Shown: positions 31,592 through 46,101 of the stretch, piece after piece
How positions within the stretch are numbered: position 1 is the first letter of the stretch
Layout of the letters: each line of letters starts with the position of its first letter
Notes under the pieces: model-generated
Database searches by the model: none
The model's input: the letters and a program-made list of their open reading frames with translations, nothing else
Told to the model about the DNA's origin: nothing
Program-made: the position numbers and the translations under genes
NCBI GenBank assembly: GCA_900541015.1
Contig: UQIB01000015.1
Coordinates: 1-56,382, forward strand
Direction: 5' to 3'
Length of the DNA: 56,382 nt
Source of the DNA: an uncultured Collinsella sp.
GTDB lineage: Bacteria; Actinomycetota; Coriobacteriia; Coriobacteriales; Coriobacteriaceae

Positions 31592-32155
31592 GTGGCTGCG
31601 TCCGACGAGGGCTATCAGCATATTGAGCATGGGTTTGAGCCCGTGTTTGACGAGCGCTCGCGCGTTTTGGTGTTGGGGTCGTTTCCCTCGGTGCTCTCGC
31701 GTGCCAATGCCTTCTACTATGGCAATCCGCAGAACCGCTTTTGGCGCGTGATGGCCGCATGCCTTGGTGCGCCCGTGCCGCCCAACGAGGGAGACTCTTT
31801 GGCGAGCGGCGAGTCCGCGACGCTCGATGCCTCGATTGCCGCCAAGCGGGCTATGCTGCTCAACGGCGGTGTGGCCCTGTGGGACGTGATCGAGAGCTGT
31901 GACATCAAGGGCTCAAGCGACGCGAGCATCAAAAACGTCGTTCCGGCGCATGCCGAGCGTATTACCGGTGCAGCTCCCATTGAGCAGGTGATATGCAACG
32001 GGGGTACAGCCGGCCGGCTCTACAAGCGCTATCTACAAGAGCGCACGGGGCTGCCGGCCATCGTTCTGCCGTCGACAAGTCCCGCCAATGCGGCGTGGCG
32101 CCTGGAACGCCTTGTCGAGCGCTGGCGCGATGTCGTTGATTGGGGCGCTCTGTAA
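31592..32155 (+). CDS. DNA-deoxyinosine (hypoxanthine) glycosylase, uracil-DNA glycosylase superfamily
   Basis: A 187-aa base-excision repair enzyme. The motif VLGSFPSVLSRANAFYYGNP followed by QNRFWRVM matches the hypoxanthine-DNA glycosylase branch; NGGVALWDVIESCDIKGSSD and the C-terminal LPSTSPANA complete the family pattern. It removes deaminated adenine from DNA. GTG start at 31592, four bases after the GH13 stop codon, with GAGGG inside the end of that gene. It converges with the gene at 32157, the stop codons being one base apart. Confidence 0.88.
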   Translation: MAASDEGYQHIEHGFEPVFDERSRVLVLGSFPSVLSRANAFYYGNPQNRFWRVMAACLGAPVPPNEGDSLASGESATLDASIAAKRAMLLNGGVALWDVIESCDIKGSSDASIKNVVPAHAERITGAAPIEQVICNGGTAGRLYKRYLQERTGLPAIVLPSTSPANAAWRLERLVERWRDVVDWGAL

Positions 32156-32156
32156 T

Positions 32157-32819
32157 TTAGATATCTGGTTGGGCGCGGGTGCCGAGGCGTTTTATGATGG
32201 CATGCCAGATCGGTGCAGGCAGCGCGGGCTTGGCGCGCACCATGCCGTCGGCATCGACGCTTTCGGCATTGCCGCCGCCAAGTCGCTGCGCATGCTCAAC
32301 CGAGCAACCCATGCGCACGGCACCTACGAGCTTGTCCAGGGCCTCCGAAAACGGCCGGCGCAAGAGGCCCATGCGCGGGGAGCGGCGAAGCGCCGCTATG
32401 CCGCTGCCGGTGCAGACGATGACGCCTCCACACCACGACAGTCCTCGACGCTCGCACACTTCGTGCAGATGGCCAACGACCGTGTGCGCCTGCTCGGAAC
32501 TCCTACAGTCGGCTTGAACAACCACATAGACGCGTGTTCCTGCGCCTTCAACACATTCGAGCGCCCGTTCAACGACGGCCATCGCCTCGCCATCGAGCAC
32601 ATCTTCAACAGCGAATACAATGCCGTCCACAACGCTGCCGGCATCATCCGCCTTCAAATCAACCGGGCGGGGGAGCGCGGTGCCAGAAAGTTGAGCATAG
32701 GCGGCGATGGCATCCTGCAGGTCCCAGAGCAAAAACTCAAGATCGGAGCTATTGGGAATGCTGATATACGCAATGGTTTGCAGCGTTTTTGGTACATCGC
32801 CGCGCGCGATCGTCTCCAT
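32157..32819 (-). CDS. Protein of unknown function, possible flavodoxin-like fold
   Basis: A 220-aa protein without signal peptide or membrane spans. The strong ribosome-binding site AAAGGAGG before the ATG and codon use like the neighbours support a real gene. Alternating hydrophobic strands (VVDGIVFAVEDVLDG, GTRVYVVVQADCRSS, CGGVIVCTGSG) with helices suggest an alpha/beta sandwich such as flavodoxin-like reductases, but no flavin motif is clear. I do not recognise a family. It faces the DNA glycosylase gene tail to tail and is divergent from the aminotransferase gene. Confidence 0.75.
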   Translation of the reverse strand: METIARGDVPKTLQTIAYISIPNSSDLEFLLWDLQDAIAAYAQLSGTALPRPVDLKADDAGSVVDGIVFAVEDVLDGEAMAVVERALECVEGAGTRVYVVVQADCRSSEQAHTVVGHLHEVCERRGLSWCGGVIVCTGSGIAALRRSPRMGLLRRPFSEALDKLVGAVRMGCSVEHAQRLGGGNAESVDADGMVRAKPALPAPIWHAIIKRLGTRAQPDI

Positions 32820-32912
32820 GCCACCTCCTTTCCAGTTGGTTTCCGTTTAGGTTACACCGTCTGGCGGTGCCTCGCCGCGCTATCCTAGTGCAACCCTTAC
32901 GAAAGGAACGCC

Positions 32913-34049
32913 ATGCGTCTGCCCATGAATACTTCGCTTGCCACGCTTAAGCCCTCCGGCATCCGCCGAATCAACGCGCTCGCCGCCCAGCATCCGGGAT
33001 GCATTGCGCTTGCGCTCGGCGAGCCTGATTTTTCCACGCCCGACGTGATTAGCGCCGAGGTGACTGCCGCGCTGGACCGCGGTGACACGCATTATCCGCC
33101 CAACAACGGTCGCCCCGCCCTGCGCAAGGCGCTGTCTGCCTACATGGGGGATGCGGGCCTTACGTATTCTGCCGACGAGGTCATCCTGACCGATGGTGCG
33201 ACTGAGGCCCTGTCGGCTACGTTTATGGCTATGCTCAATCCAGGCGACGAGGTCATCATCCCCACGCCGGCCTTTGGCCTGTACGAGAGCATCGTCGTTG
33301 CCAACCACGCCAAAGCGGTCTTTTTGGATACGGAGCCCGCGCAATTTCAGATTGACGAGGAAGCGCTTCGCGCCTGCGTGACCCCGGCGACCAAGGCCAT
33401 CGTTATCTGCTCGCCCAACAATCCCACGGGCTGCATCCTCGACGCGGCATCGCTCGACGCCGTGGCGCGCGTAGCGGAGCAGGCGGGCATCTACGTAGTC
33501 TGCGACGACGTATACAACCGCCTCGTCTATGTGGACGGCTACGAGCGCTTTGCCCAGCGACACCCGGAGCTGCGCGAGCAGACGGTGGTCATCGAGAGCT
33601 TCTCCAAGCCCTGGGCCATGACTGGCTGGCGCTTGGGCTGGCTCGCAGCCGCAGCCCCCGTCATCGCCGAGATCGCAAAGGCCCATCAATACCTAGTATC
33701 GAGCGCCGTCTCCTTCGAAATGGACGCCGCAGCCCGAGCCCTCACCGTCGACCCCACCCCCATGTTCGAAGTCTACCGAGCCCGCCGCAAACGCGTACTC
33801 GCAGCCTTAAACGCCATGGGCCTCGACGTAGTTGAACCGGCGGGAGCCTTCTATACCTTCCCGAGCATCAAACAATTCGGCCTAACCAGCGAAGACTTCT
33901 GCATCAAAGCCATCAAAGAGGCAAACGTAGCCCTAGTCCCCGGAAACTGCTTCGGAACCGAAGGCCACATCCGCCTAAGCTACTGCGTCTCCGACAAAGA
34001 CCTGGACGAAGGCCTCCACCGCCTGTCCACCTTCATTTCGACTTTGTAG
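32913..34049 (+). CDS. Class I/II pyridoxal-phosphate aminotransferase
   Basis: A 378-aa aminotransferase of the aspartate/aromatic type. LALGEPDFSTPD, DGATEALSATF, PNNPTGCI (binding-site N-N-P-T-G), DDVYNRLVY and SFSKPWAMTGWRLGW with Lys232 as the PLP Schiff-base residue are all visible, and the C-terminal Arg in GHIRLSYC binds the substrate carboxylate. GAAAGGA precedes the ATG. Odd: from about 33690 to the stop the codons turn to A- and C-ending forms with few G- or T-ending ones, unlike the first two thirds. The amino donor is not determinable; the context gives no clue. Confidence 0.93.
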   Translation: MRLPMNTSLATLKPSGIRRINALAAQHPGCIALALGEPDFSTPDVISAEVTAALDRGDTHYPPNNGRPALRKALSAYMGDAGLTYSADEVILTDGATEALSATFMAMLNPGDEVIIPTPAFGLYESIVVANHAKAVFLDTEPAQFQIDEEALRACVTPATKAIVICSPNNPTGCILDAASLDAVARVAEQAGIYVVCDDVYNRLVYVDGYERFAQRHPELREQTVVIESFSKPWAMTGWRLGWLAAAAPVIAEIAKAHQYLVSSAVSFEMDAAARALTVDPTPMFEVYRARRKRVLAALNAMGLDVVEPAGAFYTFPSIKQFGLTSEDFCIKAIKEANVALVPGNCFGTEGHIRLSYCVSDKDLDEGLHRLSTFISTL

Positions 34050-34098
34050 TCCTCAGGGACGCAACACATCAGCCCACCGACATAAGGATTATGCGTGG

Positions 34099-34321
34099 GG
34101 GCGTCAGCCAACGAAAACCCGGGCTGCCCCATAGTTGACGCAGGCCGCGCCGCCGAAGGCCGGGCGCAAGGTTTTCGTAGATTCCGCACGAGCCGGAAAG
34201 CACTTAATGTGCTTTCCGAGCGAGCCCAGGACCTGACCGAGCGAAAACCTTGCGCCCGGCCTTCGGCGGCGCGGCCGGATGGTGGAATTGTGTGCAGCCC
34301 GGTTTTCCGTTGACCGACGCC
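34099..34321. repeat. Large nested hairpin element, copy 1 (D1)
   Basis: Three nested layers. The outer arms are GGCGTCAGCCAACG... (34099-34127) with ...CGTTGACCGACGCC (34294-34321), imperfect. The inner arms 34143-34177 and 34242-34276 are perfectly complementary over 35 bp. The core 34182-34232 contains CGGAAAGCACTTAATGTGCTTTCCG-type pairing. The core recurs at 47510-47559 with different but still pairing stem bases. The right outer arm contains the -35 box of the rplJL promoter. Confidence 0.88.
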
Positions 34322-34338
34322 GGGGTCCCCGCCATAAT
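34310..34338 (+). promoter_or_regulatory. Promoter of rplJ-rplL
   Basis: TTGACC (34310-34315), a 17-bp spacer and CATAAT (34333-34338). The -35 lies inside the right outer arm of the D1 hairpin. The expected transcript starts at about 34345 and has a ~210-nt leader. Confidence 0.7.
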
Positions 34339-34344
34339 ACTTTC

Positions 34345-34490
34345 GGTTCACGCACGAATCCGCTGCCAGAGACAGCCGGTGCAAACGGGCATTGCCCGCG
34401 AGCTTAATGGGATATCCCGCCAGCCGAGGTGGTCGAGTAGATATGTCTTCTCGCCCCCGTCGCTCATGCAGCGCGGGGGCTTTCTTTTTG
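34345..34490 (+). promoter_or_regulatory. L10 leader with attenuator terminator
   Basis: The long rplJ leader ends in a strong terminator: GCCCCCG (34453-34459) pairs with CGGGGGC (34474-34480), followed by TTTCTTTTT (34481-34489), 65 bp before the start codon. L10 leaders bind the L10-L7/L12 complex, and in Gram-positive bacteria they control such a terminator. The L10-binding fold was not traced base by base. Confidence 0.7.
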
Positions 34491-34554
34491 GACATGCCCC
34501 CGTCACGTCCTTGTGGCGGACCGTGCCCGGAAAGAATTCGAGGAGGTGTAATTC

Positions 34555-35076
34555 ATGCCCCAGCAGTACAAAATCGACAAGGTTGCAGAGATCGAGTCCC
34601 GTATCGCCGAGAACGCCGGTCTGTTCGTCGTCAACTACAACGGTCTGACGGTTAAGCAGGCTCAGGAGCTGCGTCATCAGCTTCGTGAGTGCGGCGCCGA
34701 GATGAAGGTCTACAAGAACAACCTGGTCAAGATCGCTCTCAAGAACCAGGAGCAGCCCGAGCTCGACGAGATCCTCGCCGGCCCCGTCGCTTATGTGTTC
34801 TACGAGTCCGAGCCGGTCGAGGCCGCTAAGGCCCTTAAGGACTTCTCCGCTCAGTCCAAGGGCGTCCTTGAGATCAAGGGCGGTATCTCCGACGGCAAGG
34901 CCGTTTCCGCTGATGATGTTAAGGCTATCGCCGAGCTGCCCACCAAGGATCAGCTTCTCGGCCAGATCGCCGGTCTCATCTCCGGTTTCGCTCGCGACAT
35001 CGCTGTCTGCGTCAACGGCGTTTCCTCTGGTCTCGCTCGTTCGATCCAGCAGGTCTCCGAGCAGAAGGCAGCCTAG
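34555..35076 (+). CDS. rplJ: Large ribosomal subunit protein uL10
   Basis: uL10 anchors the L7/L12 stalk on the ribosome. The 173-aa product begins MPQQYKIDKVAEIESRIAENAG. It has the rRNA-binding domain with FVVNYNGLTVKQAQELRHQLRE and KVYKNNLVKIAL, and the C-terminal helix ASGLARSIQQVSEQK-type tail that binds L7/L12 dimers. GGAGGTG precedes the ATG. In an operon with rplL 103 bp downstream. Confidence 0.96.
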   Translation: MPQQYKIDKVAEIESRIAENAGLFVVNYNGLTVKQAQELRHQLRECGAEMKVYKNNLVKIALKNQEQPELDEILAGPVAYVFYESEPVEAAKALKDFSAQSKGVLEIKGGISDGKAVSADDVKAIAELPTKDQLLGQIAGLISGFARDIAVCVNGVSSGLARSIQQVSEQKAA

Positions 35077-35179
35077 TTGCTGTTTTCACCCGCGGCGGCA
35101 ACGCCGCACCCCCTGGCGCATTCGCGCCGTGTTTTAACTGATCTCCGTGCATCCGCACGGAAACCGAAAGGACTTAGAA

Positions 35180-35557
35180 ATGGCTAAGCTTACCACCGAT
35201 GAGATCATCGATGCTCTTAAGGAAATGACCCTTCTCGAGGCTTCCGAGCTCGTCAAGGCTATCGAGGACACCTTCGGCGTTTCCGCCGCTGCTCCTGCCG
35301 CTGTTGTCGCCGCTCCCGCTGCTGGCGCTGCTGAGGCCGAGGAGAAGACCGAGTTTGACGTCGTGCTCGAGGGCTTCGGCGACAACAAGATCCAGGTCAT
35401 CAAGGCCGTCCGTGAGCTCACCAACCTTGGCCTGAAGGAGGCCAAGGAGGTCGTCGAGGGCGCTCCCAAGGCTGTTCTCGAGGGTGCCAAGAAGGAGGAC
35501 GCCGAGGCTGCCAAGGAGAAGCTCGAGGCTGCTGGCGCTGCTGTCACCCTCAAGTAA
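35180..35557 (+). CDS. rplL: Large ribosomal subunit protein bL12 (L7/L12)
   Basis: The multicopy stalk protein that recruits translation GTPases. The 125-aa product has an N-terminal dimerisation domain (MAKLTTDEIIDALKEMTLLE), an Ala-rich hinge (AAAPAAVVAAPAAGA) and the C-terminal domain EKTEFDVVLEGFGDNKIQVIK...GLKEAKEVVEGAPK. The start at 35180 is set by GAAAGGA 7 nt upstream and by the family N-terminus. Confidence 0.97.
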   Translation: MAKLTTDEIIDALKEMTLLEASELVKAIEDTFGVSAAAPAAVVAAPAAGAAEAEEKTEFDVVLEGFGDNKIQVIKAVRELTNLGLKEAKEVVEGAPKAVLEGAKKEDAEAAKEKLEAAGAAVTLK

Positions 35558-35585
35558 TCAGGCTTTCTCGCCAGATTTCTTTGCA

Positions 35586-35618
35586 GACGGGGTTCGCATT
35601 GCGAGCCCCGTCTTTTTT
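35586..35618 (+). terminator. Intrinsic terminator after rplL
   Basis: GACGGGGTTCGC (35586-35597) pairs with GCGAGCCCCGTC (35601-35612), followed by TTTTTT. The rest of the 313-bp gap to galU shows no promoter I would trust. Confidence 0.92.
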
Positions 35619-35870
35619 GTTTTGGCCCCTCATTCCCATTGCTCGGCACGCAGAACACCGCTGTCTTTGCCGTGCCAATCCCGTTACCGCTGGGGCGTAA
35701 AATTGCACCATTCGAGCAATAATTTGCGTTGACCTGCTGAAGAATTGCGTTTGCCTTACGGCGACGTATGTCTCCGGCGGTAAGATACTTCGGTATCGCA
35801 ATTTGGTCTGCGGCCGTCGCGCCGCACGCACAGGGCGCATTCTGCGCCTGCGAAAGGATCCTTGAATAAC

Positions 35871-36779
35871 ATGAAGGCAATCATCCCCGCCGCCGGTCTT
35901 GGCACGCGTTTTCTGCCTGGCACTAAGTGCACGCCCAAAGAGATGCTGCCGGTGCTCGACAAGCCGGTCATTCAGTATGTCGTTGAGGAAGCGCTCGACC
36001 CCGAGGAGGTCGACGACGCCATCATCGTTACCTCTCCCGGTAAGCCCGAGCTGCTGAGCTACTTTCAGCCCGATCGCTCGCTCGAGAATCTGCTGCGCGA
36101 GCGCGGTAAGGATGCTTACGCCGACGCCGTTGCCCATGCGGGCGGTATGCCGGTCGACTTCCGTTATCAGTACGAGCCCAAGGGCCTCGGTCACGCCATT
36201 CGCTCTGCCGCCGACGCTGTGGCGGGGGAGAACTTCCTGGTTCTTCTGGGCGACTACGTTGTGCCCAACCGTGACATCTGCGACAAGATGCTCGCCGTTT
36301 CCAAGGAGCACGGTGGCGCTTCGGTTATCGCCGTTGCCGCGTGCGCTCCCGAGGAAGTCAGCCGCTATGGCGTCATCGCCGGCGATCGCGTTGGCTCGCT
36401 CGAGGGCTTCGAGAATGCTGCCGACGACGAGCCCGGTGCCGTTTGGCGCATCGGCGGTTTGGTCGAGAAGCCCGCTCCCGAGGCGGCTCCGTCCAACCTG
36501 TACATCGTCGGTCGTTACCTGCTGAGCCCGCTGGTCATGGACCTGCTGGCCGATCAGCAGGCCGGCAAGGGCGGCGAGATCCAGCTCACCGACGCCATGG
36601 CCCGCTCGCTCGACCGCGAGGCCATGTACGCTGTCGTCATCGACCCGCTGTCGGGCTACGACACCGGCACCCCGTCTGGCTGGATGGCCACCAACGCCCT
36701 CATGGCCGCAAGCGATCCTCGCTTTGCCAGCGCCTTCTGGGACGCCATCGACGAGCGCGGCGGCTTGATGCGCAAATAA
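35871..36779 (+). CDS. galU: UTP-glucose-1-phosphate uridylyltransferase
   Basis: Makes UDP-glucose for cell-surface polysaccharides and galactose use. About 302 aa from the ATG at 35871: KAIIPAAGLGTRFLPGTKCTPKEMLPVLDKPVIQY is the nucleotide-binding signature, followed by YEPKGLGHAIRSA, FLVLLGDYVVP and GGLVEKPAPEAAPSN. The start is uncertain: GAAAGGA (35852-35858) is 12 nt before this ATG but only 3 nt before an in-frame TTG at 35862, which would add M-N-N. The gene is separated by terminators from rplL before and rpoB after, so it is an independent unit within the ribosomal/RNA polymerase block. Confidence 0.95.
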   Translation: MKAIIPAAGLGTRFLPGTKCTPKEMLPVLDKPVIQYVVEEALDPEEVDDAIIVTSPGKPELLSYFQPDRSLENLLRERGKDAYADAVAHAGGMPVDFRYQYEPKGLGHAIRSAADAVAGENFLVLLGDYVVPNRDICDKMLAVSKEHGGASVIAVAACAPEEVSRYGVIAGDRVGSLEGFENAADDEPGAVWRIGGLVEKPAPEAAPSNLYIVGRYLLSPLVMDLLADQQAGKGGEIQLTDAMARSLDREAMYAVVIDPLSGYDTGTPSGWMATNALMAASDPRFASAFWDAIDERGGLMRK

Positions 36780-36800
36780 GCCTTCGAGCATCGACATTTA

Positions 36801-36832
36801 CGGGTGCGGACTTCGGTCTGCACCCGTTTTTT
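36801..36832 (+). terminator. Intrinsic terminator after galU
   Basis: CGGGTGCGGAC (36801-36811), tetraloop TTCG, then GTCTGCACCCG (36816-36826) and TTTTTT. Confidence 0.93.
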
Positions 36833-36852
36833 ATGCGCGCCGCGGCTTGGCT

Positions 36853-37025
36853 CCGGAAACTGTGGCCCATTTTTAGGCTGAATTCTGGGATGCGCTTTCC
36901 GGTTGGGGCCCCTAGCGGAAACTGCGACCCGGAATATCGGCTCAGAACGGGACACGCTTTCCCGAACAGGGCTCAGCTGGAAAGCGCGGCCCAGTTTGAG
37001 GCCTCAAAACGGGACGCAGTTTCCG
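36853..37025. repeat. Array 3 of ~62-bp hairpin units (three units)
   Basis: Left arms start at 36853, 36915 and 36977; right arms start at 36885, 36947 and 37008. The arms have the same GGAAA(C/G).G...CCC / GGGA.GC..TTTCC form as arrays 1 and 2. It fills a third of the 508-bp gap before rpoB. Confidence 0.85.
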
Positions 37026-37186
37026 CCCGATTAACCCTCATAGCCATTCCGCCGTTCAGCGTCCCGCATCGGCAGTCTCGTTCACAGAAAATATATGAAC
37101 AGATGTTCGATACACACCCATCTACCTGCGTGTTTTCTGTCGAAAAACTTTGCTACTCCAAAAACTCAATCGCGTCAAGGCTTTTC

Positions 37187-37214
37187 TTGCCCAACGGTCG
37201 GTACCTGATAAACT
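37187..37214 (+). promoter_or_regulatory. rpoBC promoter candidate
   Basis: TTGCCC (37187-37192), 16-bp spacer, TAAACT (37209-37214), about 70 bp before the rpoB start. It is the best match in the last 200 bp of the gap; a second start site cannot be excluded. Confidence 0.5.
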
Positions 37215-37287
37215 ATTAGGTTGCGATAACTGGCGAAGCTATGCCTCGCCAACCCACCGAGCATTTCCGTGAAGGAGGAAAAACCTG

Positions 37288-40779
<3,492 letters not shown>

Positions 40780-40785
40780 TTGACT

Positions 40786-45264
<4,479 letters not shown>

Positions 45265-45308
45265 TTAGTTCCGCCGTTCTAACGAACGGCGGCGACCTCC
45301 GTCGCTGC

Positions 45309-45408
45309 GCGGCCCCCAGAGCTACAATCTGTCATTCAAAAGGCAGGGCATGACCAAAAGGTCAATGCCCTGCCTTTTTCATGCCACCTTGTACGCTCTG
45401 GGGGCCGC
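45309..45408 (+). terminator. Nested terminator after rpoC
   Basis: The inner hairpin AAAAGGCAGGGCATGACC/GGTCAATGCCCTGCCTTTTT (about 45338-45378) ends in a T5 run and is a strong terminator. It sits inside an outer perfect 14-bp dyad GCGGCCCCCAGAGC (45309-45322) with GCTCTGGGGGCCGC (45395-45408). Confidence 0.88.
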
Positions 45409-45454
45409 TCGCTTGTGCATGCTCAACCTGTTGCGTTCCGTTGATCCGTTGGAG

Positions 45455-45493
45455 ACCTGCCAAAAAGGGACAGGTTTATTTTGGTAGGTTTTT
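45455..45493. repeat. Family B hairpin repeat, copy 2 (reverse orientation)
   Basis: ACCTGCCAAAAAGGGACAGG continues to TTTTGGTAGGTTTTT. It is the exact reverse complement of the copy at 11172-11212 over its length. It lies between rpoC and the sigma factor gene. Confidence 0.82.
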
Positions 45494-45505
45494 CCTGCTT
45501 GAATT

Positions 45506-45534
45506 TGAAACATTTCGCCCGACAAGAGCGTATT
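45506..45534 (+). promoter_or_regulatory. ECF sigma-type promoter (sigma-W-like) of the sigma/anti-sigma operon
   Basis: TGAAAC (45506-45511), 17-bp spacer, CGTATT (45529-45534). This fits the TGAAAC-N16-CGTA consensus of sigma-W-type ECF factors and lies 49 bp before the ECF gene, so autoregulation is likely. Confidence 0.65.
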
Positions 45535-45582
45535 TAAGGTGAGGGCCTCACCAAGAATTATTAACGTCACCGGGAGGTGATT

Positions 45583-46101
45583 ATGGAAGAACAAGCATTT
45601 AGACAGGCGGTCGAAGACCACCGGGATGTCGTGTTTCGGATCGCGTTGACGTACCTGCGTGATCGCGCCGACGCCGACGATGTCGCTCAAGACGTCTTTC
45701 TGAAGTTACTCAAAAGCGATGCGCAATTTGAAAGCTGGGAACATCTTCGTCGATGGCTTATCCGGGTCACGATCAATGAATGCAAATCTCTCTTTCGAAA
45801 GCCATGGAGGCGTGTGGAGGATATTGAGAACCTGGCCGAGTCGCTTTCGACAGCGCAGGATGAGACCAAGGCCGTCCTGTCAGATGTCATGCGGCTTCCG
45901 GAACGATTCCGTATCCCCATCGTGCTCTATTACTATCTGGGCTTTTCGACCTCAGAGATTGCCGAGTTGTTGCATGTACCAGCCGCGACCGTTCGAACGC
46001 GTTTAGCTCGTGGTCGATCGAAGCTCAAATTCATCCTAGAGGAGGGCGACCGTGAAATCCAATCAAATCAAGCAGGCCTTCGAGTCCATCCAAGCCGATA
46101 G
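45583..46101 (+). CDS. RNA polymerase ECF-type sigma factor
   Basis: A 172-aa sigma-70-family regulator of the extracytoplasmic-function type. Region 2 (FRQAVEDHRDVVFRIALTYL, then RDRADADDVAQDVFLKLLKS) binds the polymerase and the -10; region 4 (LPERFRIPIVLYYYLGFSTS, then EIAELLHVPAATVRTRLARG) binds the -35. ATG at 45583 follows GGGAGGTGA. The 3' end overlaps the next gene by 50 nt, a sign of coupled synthesis with its partner, which looks like the membrane anti-sigma factor. The inducing signal is unknown; envelope stress is the usual theme. Confidence 0.93.
   Translation: MEEQAFRQAVEDHRDVVFRIALTYLRDRADADDVAQDVFLKLLKSDAQFESWEHLRRWLIRVTINECKSLFRKPWRRVEDIENLAESLSTAQDETKAVLSDVMRLPERFRIPIVLYYYLGFSTSEIAELLHVPAATVRTRLARGRSKLKFILEEGDREIQSNQAGLRVHPSR

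Noticed and set aside
34050..34554. A small protein gene within the large hairpin region
   Set aside because: Short open frames on both strands are products of the GC-rich inverted repeat. None has a start signal, and the sequence is explained by the nested palindrome and the rplJ leader.
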